Positions 16,206 through 26,600 of a DNA stretch of 64,000 nt are shown here, piece by piece. Position numbers and translations under genes: made by a program. The stretch covers positions 1 through 64,000 of the forward strand of contig NZ_LIXZ01000007.1 in assembly GCF_001305855.1 (NCBI RefSeq), read 5' to 3'. The notes under the pieces were generated by a model that was not told where the DNA came from, ran no database searches, and worked only from the letters and a program-made list of their open reading frames with translations. The DNA is from Rossellomorea vietnamensis. GTDB taxonomy: Bacteria > Bacillota > Bacilli > Bacillales > Bacillaceae_B. Within the stretch, counting starts at the first letter, position 1; each line of letters begins with the position of its first letter.

Positions 16206-16976
16206 TTACGATTCCAATCCCCAGCGCTTGATCACGGATTTCTCGATTCGCTGGAAAAGTAACTGATCGACGATGGCCCCGATGACGCCGATGATGATCA
16301 TGACGGCGATCACAAGGCTCATGTCACCGAAATCCGAGGCGTAGCGGAGCGTGTATCCAAGCCCCGGACCTGTACTGAGGAGTTCGCCTGCCATCAGTGC
16401 CCGCCATGCGAATGCCCAGGCAAGGCGCGATCCGGTGACTACATAAGGGATCGATGCCGGGAAGATGACCCGGATGAATAAATCCAATCCTCTCGAGCCC
16501 ATCGTTTGTGCGGCTTTTAAAAAGAGGGGAGAGACGTTTTTGATTCCCATACGGATATTCAGGGCCATGACGAATGTTCCCCCGAGGATGACGACGAATA
16601 TGACGGCTTTTTCATTGAGTCCGAACCACATGATCGCTAAGGGCAGCCAGACGATGCTCGGTACACTTTGGAAAGCTAGAAGCAATGACCCGAGCGTATC
16701 ATCGGCGGTTTTGGATTTAGCCAGAAGTACGCCGATGCTTGTGCCGATGATTAATGAAATCCCAAGACCGATAAAGAGACGTTTGAAGCTCGCGATCAAA
16801 TCAATGATTAGGGTCTGATCGGCAATGCCTGTGTAGAGTGCATGGAAAACGGAAGTCGGAGAAGGAAGGACGATTTCCGTCCAGAATCCCAATCGTGACC
16901 CCGATTCCCAAAGGCCGATGATGAGGGCAAAGAAGATGATGCGTTTAAGAGCTGTGTTCATAGGCCAATTCCTCAC
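16206..16976 (-). CDS. ABC importer permease (SsuC/TauC type)
   Basis: A 256-residue inner-membrane permease with six predicted segments and the binding-protein-dependent transport signature near residues 155-185 (LKAAQTMGSRGLDLFIRVIFPASIPY), which docks the ATPase. Typical length for SsuC. It overlaps the ATPase gene by 32 bases, so the two are coupled. Substrate is unassigned; sulfonate-type is inferred from family and promoter. Confidence 0.9.
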   Translation of the reverse strand: MRNWPMNTALKRIIFFALIIGLWESGSRLGFWTEIVLPSPTSVFHALYTGIADQTLIIDLIASFKRLFIGLGISLIIGTSIGVLLAKSKTADDTLGSLLLAFQSVPSIVWLPLAIMWFGLNEKAVIFVVILGGTFVMALNIRMGIKNVSPLFLKAAQTMGSRGLDLFIRVIFPASIPYVVTGSRLAWAFAWRALMAGELLSTGPGLGYTLRYASDFGDMSLVIAVMIIIGVIGAIVDQLLFQRIEKSVIKRWGLES

Positions 16977-17733
16977 TTATTACTTTGTCGATTTCCTTCT
17001 TTAAAAAGCTCATGATATGTTCTTCGATTTTCACCATTTCTTCCTTATGGGCATCCCGGGGACGAGGGAGATTCACTTTGATATCTGCCAAAATCGTTCC
17101 GGGCCGGGTCCCCATGACGATGATCCGGTCTGATAGCTTGATAGACTCCGAGATGCTGTGAGTGACGAACAGGACGGTCTTCTTCGTTTCCATCCAGATT
17201 GTTTCGAGCTGATGATGGAGGCGGGAGCGGGTCTGTTCATCCAGGGCGCCGAATGGTTCATCCATGAGCAGGATCTCCGGATTCATGGAGAGAGCACGGG
17301 CGATTGCCACCCGCTGCTGCATCCCTCCTGAGAGTTCGTGAGGGTAATGATCCTGATAGTTTCCGAGCTGGACCATATGTAAGTATTTGGCGGCCTGGGC
17401 TCTTGCTTCTTTCTTGGACATTTCTTTTTTTAAAGGGAAAGTAACGTTGTCCCGGACATTCAGCCACGGAAACAGCGCGGCCTGCTGAAAGACCATGCCC
17501 CGGTCTTTTCCGGGTTTCTTTATCGGATTTCCGTCTACAAGGACTTCTCCGGATGTAGAATCCGTCAATCCTGCCACAATTGAAAGAAGGGTGGATTTCC
17601 CACAACCCGATGGACCGAGGATGGATACGAATTCACCCTTATCAATCTCGAGATTAATCTCTTTCAGCACTTCAGTGGGCTTCCCCGTCTTATCAAGATA
17701 TTGCTTATTTAAACGGTTGATCTCAATGAACAT
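16945..17733 (-). CDS. ABC importer ATPase (SsuB/TauB type)
   Basis: A 262-residue ATP-binding subunit. Walker A is GPSGCGKST (residues 40-48), the Q-loop is in GMVFQQ, the ABC signature is [15 protein letters not shown], Walker B is [12 protein letters not shown] and the switch His is in VTHSISE. First gene of the operon, behind a sigma-A promoter with an overlapping imperfect palindrome. The C-terminal 32 bases encode the start of the permease in another frame. Confidence 0.92.
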   Translation of the reverse strand: MFIEINRLNKQYLDKTGKPTEVLKEINLEIDKGEFVSILGPSGCGKSTLLSIVAGLTDSTSGEVLVDGNPIKKPGKDRGMVFQQAALFPWLNVRDNVTFPLKKEMSKKEARAQAAKYLHMVQLGNYQDHYPHELSGGMQQRVAIARALSMNPEILLMDEPFGALDEQTRSRLHHQLETIWMETKKTVLFVTHSISESIKLSDRIIVMGTRPGTILADIKVNLPRPRDAHKEEMVKIEEHIMSFLKKEIDKVISEELAYEHSS

Positions 17734-17754
17734 CTCATCACCCCTTATCTTATA

Positions 17755-17817
17755 ATTCTTATTAGTTTAGTCGGAATATAAATAATACAATTATAGTATA
17801 TTGGGTGAGGTTGTCAA
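17755..17817 (-). promoter_or_regulatory. Promoter and palindromic operator of the importer operon
   Basis: On the minus strand TTGACA (17817-17812), a 16-base spacer and TATAAT (17795-17790) form a strong sigma-A promoter. Just downstream, 17777-17755 is an imperfect palindrome with half-sites TTCCGACTA and TAATAAGAA. This resembles Rrf2/CymR-type sulfur-regulon operators; the regulator is inferred. Confidence 0.65.
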
Positions 17818-18000
17818 GGTTTCCTTTATCATGAAATTTTCCCGCTTATGCCTTTTGGGAGGAAAGGTTTAGAAAATAGCTTTTATAATGAAAAAAATTG
17901 AATTCAAGACTTTCCCAATAGTCGTTTTTAACCACCCCAAAAAGGGTAACCCTATACTAAATACCAAAATTTTCATTAAACCAAATAGGAGGGACCGAAT

Positions 18001-19380
18001 TTGATCAGCCAAACAAGAGATATTGTCCAGAAATCATTAAATGCGTTACTTGAAGACCAGTCATTTTTACCGGAAGTGAAAGGTGAGAACAGAAAGAAAG
18101 CGTTTACGTCGTTGACGTCGATCCTGTCTACGCCGAATCACGTACATAAATCGTATCTGCGGATTCCCCTCGATGATGAGAAAGTCGTCCGGATCCCATC
18201 GTTCCGCGTTCAGCATAATAATGCCCTCGGGCCATATAAGGGCGGGATCCGTTTCCATGAGTCGGTGAATGAAGAAGAGGTCGTGAACCTGGCATCATTA
18301 ATGACCCTTAAGAATGCCCTTCATGATGTACCTTTCGGAGGCGGGAAAGGCGGGATCATCCTGAATCCCCGTGAGTACTCAGAGAAGGAGTTACATCTCA
18401 TCGCGAGGAAATACGTGCAGTACTTCAGTGATATCCTTGGACCGGACAAGGATATCCCGGCTCCTGATATGGGCTCCGGCGAACGTGAAATGGACTGGAT
18501 GATGGCGGAGTATAAGAGCATTCGTCCAGGTATGCCTTACAGGGGGAGCTTTACCGGAAAAAGCGTCGTGAATGGAGGGTCTCTTGGCCGACGGGAAGCG
18601 ACGGGCAAAGGTGTGTTCTTTACATTCCGCTACCTGGTCCATAATTTCGTGAAGGAGCAGAAGAGCCTGCTGACGAAGACGGATAATATCTTCGCGAAAA
18701 CGGCCCTTGATTATGAAGATCGGCCTTTGACAGTTGCTGTGCAGGGATTTGGTAATGTAGGATCAGTAGCAGCCCTTGAAGCCCACAAATCCACTCATCT
18801 GCAAAATAAAGTGGTGGCGGTGAGTGACCGGAATGTGACGCTGTTCAATGCAGATGGCTTGGACATCCCGGCTCTGGTCGAGTTCACGATGAAGAATAAG
18901 GGTGACCTGCCGACTGAAGACGGCCAGTTGAAGAAAATAGGCGTAACGGCGGAAATTCAAGAGCGAGATGAGGTCCTTTATCTGGATGTTGACGTTCTGA
19001 TGCTTGCTGCCCTTGAAGATCAGGTGCACAAGGACAATGTAGGGAAAGTCAAAGCAAGGATCATCGTCGAAGGAGCGAATGCACCGATCACCACTGAAGC
19101 TGACACATATTTGAGTGAAAAAGGGGTCATCATCATCCCGGATATCCTCGCCAATGCCGGTGGGGTCATCGTATCCTACTTCGAATGGCTGCAGGGCAGG
19201 GAGACCCAGTTCTACACAGAGGAAGAAGTCTTCAACCTCCTCTACGACAAAATGAAAACCACCCTCGACACCGTCCTGCCCCTATTCTTCGGAGATCCAT
19301 TCCCACTCCGACAGAACTGCTACATCCACTCCGTCATGAAACTATCGACGGTCCTCTATAGACAAGGAAAACTGTATTAA
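18001..19380 (+). CDS. Glu/Leu/Phe/Val-type amino acid dehydrogenase
   Basis: NAD(P)-dependent oxidative deaminase of the glutamate dehydrogenase family, interconverting an amino acid with 2-oxoacid and ammonia. Conserved blocks are GPYKGGIRFH, the catalytic GGGKGGI lysine, DIPAPDMGSGEREMDWM, the Rossmann VQGFGNVG and EGANAPIT. At 459 residues it is longer than typical GudB/RocG (about 424) because of an extra segment near residues 220-245 ahead of the NAD domain. That points to a divergent member, so the substrate is best left open. TTG start with GGAGGG nine bases upstream. Confidence 0.85.
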   Translation: MISQTRDIVQKSLNALLEDQSFLPEVKGENRKKAFTSLTSILSTPNHVHKSYLRIPLDDEKVVRIPSFRVQHNNALGPYKGGIRFHESVNEEEVVNLASLMTLKNALHDVPFGGGKGGIILNPREYSEKELHLIARKYVQYFSDILGPDKDIPAPDMGSGEREMDWMMAEYKSIRPGMPYRGSFTGKSVVNGGSLGRREATGKGVFFTFRYLVHNFVKEQKSLLTKTDNIFAKTALDYEDRPLTVAVQGFGNVGSVAALEAHKSTHLQNKVVAVSDRNVTLFNADGLDIPALVEFTMKNKGDLPTEDGQLKKIGVTAEIQERDEVLYLDVDVLMLAALEDQVHKDNVGKVKARIIVEGANAPITTEADTYLSEKGVIIIPDILANAGGVIVSYFEWLQGRETQFYTEEEVFNLLYDKMKTTLDTVLPLFFGDPFPLRQNCYIHSVMKLSTVLYRQGKLY

Positions 19381-19385
19381 CATTT

Positions 19386-19440
19386 GAGGGACGGACCTCT
19401 ATTCCTAGGAGCTGGTACTAGGAGTCGAGGTCCGTCCCTC
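19386..19440. repeat. 55-nt hairpin element, copy 1
   Basis: GAGGGACGGACCTC, a T/C mismatch, ATTCCTAG, a 9-base loop, CTAGGAGT and GAGGTCCGTCCCTC fold into a 23-bp stem. It begins five bases after the dehydrogenase stop. A near-identical copy is at 22921-22975. Confidence 0.9.
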
Positions 19441-19541
19441 CTACTTTCTTCATCTTTGAATCTATTCCGTGGAGATGTTATAGTGGGTTTTAGAATGGGT
19501 TTGAACGAAACACTGGTTTGGTCAGGGGGTTATGAAAAAGG

Positions 19542-20114
19542 ATGTCTATTGATCGAAGAGAGTTGATTGTGGAAGCGGCGACGAAGTCTTTTTCGCTGTT
19601 TGGATATAAGGCGACGACGATGGATCAGGTAGCGAAGCTTGCGAATGTCGGGAAAGGGACGATCTACACGTTCTTCAAGAATAAGGATGAACTGTTCGAA
19701 GAAATCGTCTATAGCATGGTAAGGGAAATGAAATCGTCAGCAGATCTTGCCATCCAACCTGACAACAGCTTTTATGAAAATGTCCACGAGGCATTGATTA
19801 CGCTTCTTGAGTACCGGACCGATCATCAGCTGATGCTGAAGTTGATCGAGGAAGAGAAACAAATCGGTACCCGTGCCGTGGAGGAAATGCTTCATCATAT
19901 TGAAAATGAATTGATCGCCTATGTAAAGAGCAAGATTGATCGGGCTATGGAGAGTGGGCAGATCAAGCCTTGCGATTCGGAAATCATTTCATTTATCTTG
20001 TTGAAAGTATACATTTCCCTTGTGTCTGATTGGGAACGGAATCATCCACCCCTATCATCTGAAAAAATTGCCGCAATCATGGAGGATTATTTACTGAAAG
20101 GATTATCCACGTAA
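19542..20114 (+). CDS. TetR/AcrR-family regulator
   Basis: A 190-residue repressor-type protein. The N-terminal TetR helix-turn-helix covers residues 5-50 (IVEAATKSFSLFGYKATTMDQVAKLANVG..., continuing GTIYTFFKNKDELF). The C-terminal helical domain binds an unknown ligand. It sits 72 bases ahead of a YhgE/Pip gene, a pairing common in Bacilli, and probably controls it. The start is slightly uncertain: a GGGGG tract lies 13 bases and AAAAAGG immediately before the ATG. Confidence 0.88.
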   Translation: MSIDRRELIVEAATKSFSLFGYKATTMDQVAKLANVGKGTIYTFFKNKDELFEEIVYSMVREMKSSADLAIQPDNSFYENVHEALITLLEYRTDHQLMLKLIEEEKQIGTRAVEEMLHHIENELIAYVKSKIDRAMESGQIKPCDSEIISFILLKVYISLVSDWERNHPPLSSEKIAAIMEDYLLKGLST

Positions 20115-20186
20115 ATGGTCCTTTCTTTTTTTAGACTCTTATGACCGAATGGTGAAAATAGTCATATATTCGAAAGGAATGATAAA

Positions 20187-22913
20187 ATGAAAGGATTGCA
20201 TTCACTTAAGGGTGAATTTCGTAACATCTTTACGAATAAGACCCTGTTGATTGCCGTCTTAGCAGTGTTGTTTATCCCTGTGTTATACAGCGGAACATTC
20301 TTATGGGCATTCTGGGATCCGTACGGCCAGGTGGATCAGCTCCCTGTCGCCGTCGTCAACAATGATAAAGGTGCCGATTTCAACGGTGAAAAACTGACGA
20401 TTGGAAAAGACTTTGTAGAAGACCTGAAAGAGAACGACACATTTGATTGGAGATTCGTAGATGAAGAGAAAGCCGATCGGGGACTTGAGAACCGGGACTA
20501 TTATTTAAAGATCGAAATCCCCGAGAATTTCTCTCAGCATGCGACGACCCTCGAGGACGTCCACCCCGAGAAACTGGAATTGGTCTATACGGCCAATCAG
20601 GGTTCAAACTATCTTTCTTCTAAAATAGGAGACTCGGCGATTGAGAAGATTAAGGAAGAAGTATCCGGCGCGGTTACCAAAACCTATGCCGAATCGATGT
20701 TTGACCAGATCAAGGAGGTCGGGGACGGACTGACTGAAGCAAGCGATGGAGCCGGGGAACTGAACGATAAGCTTGGCGACGCCACAACAGGGTCAGATGA
20801 CCTTCATGACGGGATCGATTCCGCTCATGAAGGCGCCAATAAACTGTCGGGCGGTCTGGGAGATGCCGAATCGGGAGCGAATAAACTCGATGACGGTGTC
20901 GGATCCGTTGCAGAGGGTGCGAATAAGCTTGAAAATGGAGTCAACTCGGCCCAAAGCGGAGCAGGCGCACTGAAAGAAAACATCGGCAAAGCCCAAAACG
21001 GCGCCAAGGACCTGAACGGCGGAATCAACAGCGTGAATAGCGGAGCTCAAACGTTAAATCAAAAGCTCCAGGAACTCGCCGGGAAGTCCACTGCTTTTTC
21101 AACAGGTGTCGATTCAGCTTACGCCGGCTCTAAAAAAGTGTCGGACGGCCTACAATCCTTTGATGCAGCCCTCACGCAAATGACAGAAGGGAATCAAAAA
21201 CTTCTGACCGGGGCGAAGGACTCACAGAAAGGCGCAGAGGATCTTGCAGGTGGCCTTCATCAGTCACTGGCCGGTTTAAATGAAATGAATAGTAATCTAC
21301 CAGCTTTGGCAGAAGGGTCAAAAAAGGTGGCAGATGGGGCAGAATTATTATCTGGCAAAGCCACTGATTTCAAAAACGGTGCCAGCGATACAAAAGCAGG
21401 ATCAGATCAGGTCAGTCAAGGGCTTCAGGAAGAAACGGCCAATGTCGATGCCCTGATTGAACAGGAACAGGATCCTGCTCAAAAGCAAAGACTGCAAGAA
21501 CTTAAATCATCTCTAGGTCAATTGACGGGAGGAAGCCAGGAGGTAAGTGGAGGATTGCAGCAGCTTTCAGACAATGCAACTGTGCTGCAGTCCAAATCGA
21601 AAGACCTCTCATCGGGTGCGAAAGAAGTATCTGATGGCCAGTCAAAGATCTTAAACGGATTCGGTCAGATTACAGACGGTCAGCAGAAGCTGGCAGATGG
21701 AGCAGATCGACTGGCTGATGGCCAAAATCAACTCGTTGCCGGTCTTTCTCAATTCAGTGAAAAACTAGGTGAGGCCCAAACAGGGGTTCAGCAACTCGAA
21801 AACGGAAGCACCGCCTTAACGGCAGGCCTCGGTAAACTCGACGATGGAACCGATGCCCTACAAGAAGGATCCGCGAAACTCGCCAAAGGATCATCAGACC
21901 TGGCTGATGGCACGAGCCAATTATCTTCAGGCTCCGATCGGCTTGTCAATGGTCTTGGCGGCTTATATGACGGATCCGGGAAATTGTATAACGGACTTGG
22001 AGAGCTCTCACAAGGATCGAATGACCTGTCAGAAGGACTGGGGATGTTTTCATCCAAGTTCAAGGATCTTATGAGCGGCCTGGGAGAACTCCGGAACGGG
22101 TCTACAGACTTATCATCCGGTCTTGGGAAGCTTTCATATGGTTCAACGGATCTGACAGACGGCCTGAATAAACTGACGGATGGATCATCCGAGCTGAAAA
22201 ACAAGCTTGCGGACGGCGCCGAGGATGCGAATGACGTCAACGCCAATGACGACATCTATGAAATGTTCGCAAAACCAGTCACCTTGACAGACAAACCGAT
22301 CCACGATGTACCGAACTATGGAACGGGCTTCACCCCGTACTTCCTGTCACTCAGCTTATTTGTCGGGGCGCTCGTGATTTCGATCATCTTCCCGATGCGG
22401 GAACCGGCTGTCACGCCGAGAAGCGGATTCGGATGGTTCATCGGGAAATTCGGTGTTCTCATGTTTGCAGGGGTTTTCCAGGCACTGCTGGCAGATTCTA
22501 TTCTTTTATGGGGACTCGGCCTTGAAGTGACCAGTATCCCGCTCTTTATCATGATGAGTATCCTGGCGAGCTGGACGTTCTTATCGATTGTCCAATTCCT
22601 GGTGACATCCCTTGATAATCCAGGGCGATTCATCGGGATTCTCATATTGATCTTACAATTGACGAGCAGTGCAGGTACCTATCCAATTGAACTGGTCCCT
22701 GAATTCCTGCAGCATTTCTCAAAATTCTTGCCGATGACGTACACGATCAATGCGTTCAGAGCCATCATCTCCACAGGGGATTATGCGTTCATGTGGTATA
22801 ATGTGATGTTCACCCTCATCTTCTTATTCGTTTCCATGGGAGGAACCATCCTTTATCTCACATTCAGATTTCGCATCCATCGCAGAAAGCACTATCGGGA
22901 AATAGAAGCATAA
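20187..22913 (+). CDS. YhgE/Pip-family membrane protein
   Basis: A 908-residue protein with one N-terminal membrane segment (about residues 17-42) and five or so C-terminal segments (from about 715), the second half resembling ABC-2 type permeases. The roughly 550-residue extracellular middle is built of repeats with spacing LxxGxxxLxxGxxxL, rich in DG and SG, predicted to form long helical rods. Relatives include lactococcal phage infection protein Pip and B. subtilis YhgE; EsaA of type VII secretion is distantly similar. Role here is unknown, plausibly envelope export. Preceded by its TetR regulator and followed by a hairpin element. Confidence 0.9.
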   Translation: MKGLHSLKGEFRNIFTNKTLLIAVLAVLFIPVLYSGTFLWAFWDPYGQVDQLPVAVVNNDKGADFNGEKLTIGKDFVEDLKENDTFDWRFVDEEKADRGLENRDYYLKIEIPENFSQHATTLEDVHPEKLELVYTANQGSNYLSSKIGDSAIEKIKEEVSGAVTKTYAESMFDQIKEVGDGLTEASDGAGELNDKLGDATTGSDDLHDGIDSAHEGANKLSGGLGDAESGANKLDDGVGSVAEGANKLENGVNSAQSGAGALKENIGKAQNGAKDLNGGINSVNSGAQTLNQKLQELAGKSTAFSTGVDSAYAGSKKVSDGLQSFDAALTQMTEGNQKLLTGAKDSQKGAEDLAGGLHQSLAGLNEMNSNLPALAEGSKKVADGAELLSGKATDFKNGASDTKAGSDQVSQGLQEETANVDALIEQEQDPAQKQRLQELKSSLGQLTGGSQEVSGGLQQLSDNATVLQSKSKDLSSGAKEVSDGQSKILNGFGQITDGQQKLADGADRLADGQNQLVAGLSQFSEKLGEAQTGVQQLENGSTALTAGLGKLDDGTDALQEGSAKLAKGSSDLADGTSQLSSGSDRLVNGLGGLYDGSGKLYNGLGELSQGSNDLSEGLGMFSSKFKDLMSGLGELRNGSTDLSSGLGKLSYGSTDLTDGLNKLTDGSSELKNKLADGAEDANDVNANDDIYEMFAKPVTLTDKPIHDVPNYGTGFTPYFLSLSLFVGALVISIIFPMREPAVTPRSGFGWFIGKFGVLMFAGVFQALLADSILLWGLGLEVTSIPLFIMMSILASWTFLSIVQFLVTSLDNPGRFIGILILILQLTSSAGTYPIELVPEFLQHFSKFLPMTYTINAFRAIISTGDYAFMWYNVMFTLIFLFVSMGGTILYLTFRFRIHRRKHYREIEA

Positions 22914-22920
22914 ACCATTT

Positions 22921-22975
22921 GAGGGACGGACCTCTATTCCTAGGAGCTGGTGCTAGGAGTGGAGGTCCGTCCCTC
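22921..22975. repeat. 55-nt hairpin element, copy 2
   Basis: Same 55-base hairpin as at 19386-19440, differing at two positions (loop GAGCTGGTG; one arm mismatch becomes G-U). It begins seven bases after the YhgE stop. Confidence 0.9.
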
Positions 22976-23021
22976 TGTTATAGCGGGAGCGGTTCGGTTG
23001 GCGGTCCCAGGTTCTGATGAA

Positions 23022-23054
23022 AACCGGAGACATTGATCTCCGGTTTTTTTTTCG
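23022..23054 (+). terminator. Terminator after the YhgE gene
   Basis: AACCGGAGA, loop CATTGA, TCTCCGGTT, then a run of eight T. Confidence 0.9.
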
Positions 23055-23114
23055 TGAAAGGGTGTCTTATCATTTCCCCAATCCCTATATAAAGGGTGAA
23101 AGGAGGTGAGGCAC

Positions 23115-23333
23115 ATGGCAACAGCGGATCTGAAGTCGACGAGAATTCGTCTCGCTTACAATGACGGCCAGGATGAGAAAGGAAAGCCTAAGTTCGCGTA
23201 CAAGTCGTACAGCTACATTAATGCCCTGGCGTCAGCCGATGAAATGAACAGTGCGGCGTTATCCATCGCAAGTCTTTCATCCAAAGCGCTATTCAACGTT
23301 GAGAAGCTCCAGAGTTTTGACATTAATGAGTAA
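23115..23333 (+). CDS. DUF1659 small protein
   Basis: A 72-residue protein of the DUF1659 family, commonly encoded next to a DUF2922 protein in Bacillaceae. It is soluble with no signal peptide (MATADLKSTRIRLAYNDG). The ATG at 23115 has AAAGGAGGTG seven bases upstream; the in-frame GTG at 23106 is part of that site. Function is unknown. Confidence 0.85.
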   Translation: MATADLKSTRIRLAYNDGQDEKGKPKFAYKSYSYINALASADEMNSAALSIASLSSKALFNVEKLQSFDINE

Positions 23334-23373
23334 TGAAAAGTGAGTGATATCACATGGGAAGGAGGTATAAACG

Positions 23374-23592
23374 ATGGCAAAAGTATTGGAACTGGAATTT
23401 AAAACCGAAGCGGGGAAGTCAGCGAAGTTATCCATCAATGACCCGATCGAGCCGATTGATACGGTGGCTGTTAAAGCAGCGATGGACAATCTGATCACGA
23501 CCAATGTGTTCGCAAGCTCGACGGGTGCATTTGTAAGCGTGGAAGGTGCCCGCGTGGTGGAACGTAATGTGACGGATTATGATGTGATGTAA
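23374..23592 (+). CDS. DUF2922 small protein
   Basis: A 72-residue DUF2922 protein (MAKVLELEFKTEAGKSAK...). It is 40 bases downstream of the DUF1659 gene with its own GGAAGGAGG site and shares a terminator with it, so the two form a small operon. The predicted fold is mostly beta. Function is unknown in the family. Confidence 0.85.
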   Translation: MAKVLELEFKTEAGKSAKLSINDPIEPIDTVAVKAAMDNLITTNVFASSTGAFVSVEGARVVERNVTDYDVM

Positions 23593-23611
23593 TTTAGTTG
23601 AGGGAATTTTA

Positions 23612-23654
23612 AAGAGGCAGCGGAAACCATTACGGTTCCCGCTGCCCTTTTTTT
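23612..23654. terminator. Terminator between convergent genes
   Basis: GGCAGCGG pairs with CCGCTGCC around an inner AACC/GGTT, followed by eight T on the plus strand. Confidence 0.85.
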
Positions 23655-23658
23655 GATC

Positions 23659-26600
23659 TTATACGTATACTTCAATCGTATTTGCTTCCTCATGAAGCCA
23701 TTTCTCAAGTTCCTGCTGCTTCAATTTGATCCCGCCTGAACGGTAACGGTTGGATAGGGATTCAAATCGTGCTTCCTCGCCGTTCACCACAACCCGTTTT
23801 GAATCAGGGTTGCCAAGATGATAGACGAAGGTGACAGGACGATTCGTGATCTCGAAGTCCATTCTCAATCCGTCCAGCTTGTCTGGCAGCACCGGGTCGA
23901 TGATCAAATCTCCCGCTTCTTGACGAACGCCTAAACAATTTGAAATCAGCTGGTTCATATAGATTCCCGGCCCGCTGGAGTAGATTCTCCATCCGCCTTT
24001 GACTGGTACGCTTCCGTCACGGAGTTCGTTGAAACGTTCCTGTGCTTCATAGCGGGTATTGAATTTCCCGTCAGAACTGCTGAAGTACGCATTGCTCTGT
24101 CTTCTTTCCGCATTCGGGACAACGTCTTTCAAACCAATCGGATTGATGATTTGTAATCCTTGCCACACTTCATCGGTTTTACCGAGCTTCGCCATGGCTT
24201 CTACATACCTGATATGGGCGTGGACGTATTGAAGACCGATTTCACGACCGAAATTCGAAGCCTGCTCGGCCCGTTTGAAGTGGGTGCTGACACCGCCTTC
24301 GTACTTGGCCGGGCGGTTCATCAAGCGTACGCCGTCGGGACAATACAGATGCTCTTTGACGAGCTGATAGTGTGTGTCTGCCTGTTCCGGGGTGAATAAT
24401 TCTGAAATGATGCTCCGGTTCATTGGCAGCAGGCGGTAATGAATACCGGTCTTTGTATCTGTTGGATGCACCATGAACTCAGGGCTACCCGGCTCCTCCA
24501 TATAAACAAATCCCGGGATGACCTCATCCTTCAGAATATAGGTGTTGAAATCCTTCTGTATTCCACGTGCCAGTGCACCGATTTCCTGTGCCTCCTCTTC
24601 GAATGTACCTTCAAGGACCGTTTCCAATTTCACAAGCACCTGATACGTCAGGGCGACGGTCCAGCTGCTTGCCATGTATTTCTTCAATTGAGCGTTGGCA
24701 GGCTGCAAGGTATCGTCCCAATCTCCATCACCATAGGAAGATAAGAAGGTGTCGTGGAGGAAATTCTCCTTGATGTAGGAGATTTCTTTTTGAATATGGT
24801 GAAGCAGTGTTTCTTTTCCTTTTGTAAAACCAAAACCGTTCCGCTCCGTATAAGGGATTCTCTCATGGAGAATGTCATAATCATTCGTCGCAGCGATGTA
24901 GTCACCGACGACTTTCAGCGGCCAGACGATGATATCCCCGTGGCTGTCATCCTGTTGGAACTTGTAGTAACGGTCGAACATGAACCATTGCGGCCAGTTT
25001 CCGTCATCTTCATACTGATGTGAGTAGACGGTCTTGATGATTTCTTTAACAGATTGATAGTTTTGGGTGGCCATAAAGTATTCTGTCGGCCCCTGGCATA
25101 CGTCGCGGGTACCCCACGCAGCGCCGCCGTATTGTTCCAGTCCGTGGGGGACGGAATAATGCACAAGCATATTATGGGTGTACCACCAGGCGAGTGCGTT
25201 CACTTTTTCCAATTCCGCGGGTACTTGCTCCCCTAAAGAGAGTTTGAATCCGTTCATGACCTGATGATAATAGGCACGATGCGTTTCGATTTCGTCCGGC
25301 ATATCCCGTTTTGTAAACGGCCGTTCTTCCCCATTCATCAACCCTTGGATCGTCATCTTCCACTCGGCTGTTTCACTTACATCCATCACGATCAGTGATG
25401 CGGAATATTGTTCAACATGTTGTGCGATTCTTTCTTCATTCCCGACCTCGATGGAGGCACCATCGACTTTCATTCGATAGCTTAATTCCGGGAAAATGCC
25501 GCTGCTCTCAGATTGACGGTCAGCCGTTATTTTCAACCCATTTTCCCCTTCTTCCACATGAAACCCGACTTCATATTCGTGGTTGTTCATCGTTACCTGG
25601 TTCGTGACAAGGTAGCGGTAGTGACGGTTTTTTTTTGATTCAACATGAAGCGTGACTTCTGGTGAATCGACGACTGTATAGTTGGTGACGATGATCGTAT
25701 CATCAGCCGTTTTATAGTACCAGCGGGCATAGTTGAACCCAAGTTCAAACATGGACGGCATGGCGAGTAATCGATACGATCCGCCCAACTCGATGTATAT
25801 TCGCTGACCGGACGTTTTCATGACATTCAGATGATTTCGCTGATTCGTCAGCATTTTGTTGAACGAAGTATTGCCGACAACGAGCTGTGAATTGAATAAT
25901 CCATACATGAATGAAGTCGTGGTAATTGTATCTTCCTTCAATTGATGGTTGTTTCCCGACATCAGAATATGCCCATGGGGTCTTTCCGTCATCAATTCTT
26001 TTTCTTTCAGTACGACATGTTCATGGGTTTCAGTGAAGAAGGAGAGGAGTGAATCTCCTTCGCGCTCTTCATTATGCCTGACAGGGAAATAGGCGGCGAC
26101 TTCTTCCTCGGTTAAGGATAGAGAAGAAAGTGGATCACCGAATTCCGGGTTCAAACGTACCTGCTCTTTTAATGGAGCGAAATCAGATTGAACCTGTGCC
26201 GCTTCTTCCCATGCGGGTTCTATTTCTTCCTGAAACTCCAGTGAAGAAATGGCGGCTTCATGATTTTCTTTGAAGGCGCCGTAGAAAACAACATGCGTCG
26301 ACCCGTTCAGCCGGATTTTTTCCGATTGAAGTGCTGTATAAGCAAACTCATATTGATAGACTTCGTTTGCAAGGGAGGCGCTTTTTAACGCTTCGGGCTC
26401 ATTTGTATCTTTATATGTCAGTCCATAAAATTGAAATCCGTCCGTGGAGTAGCCGCTTGTCTTGCCGAGGGAGCCCTGTTGAATATAAGGGAACCCGCTT
26501 GATTGGGGCTGGTTCTGCCGGGAGCAGAGGACGTAGCCTTTCTCTTCATCCTGGAACACTTTGTGGTCGATGTACTGTGACATATAGGCTTCGTTGGAGC

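Noticed and set aside
19384-19566. ORF following the dehydrogenase
   Set aside because: It starts in the hairpin element and has no ribosome site.
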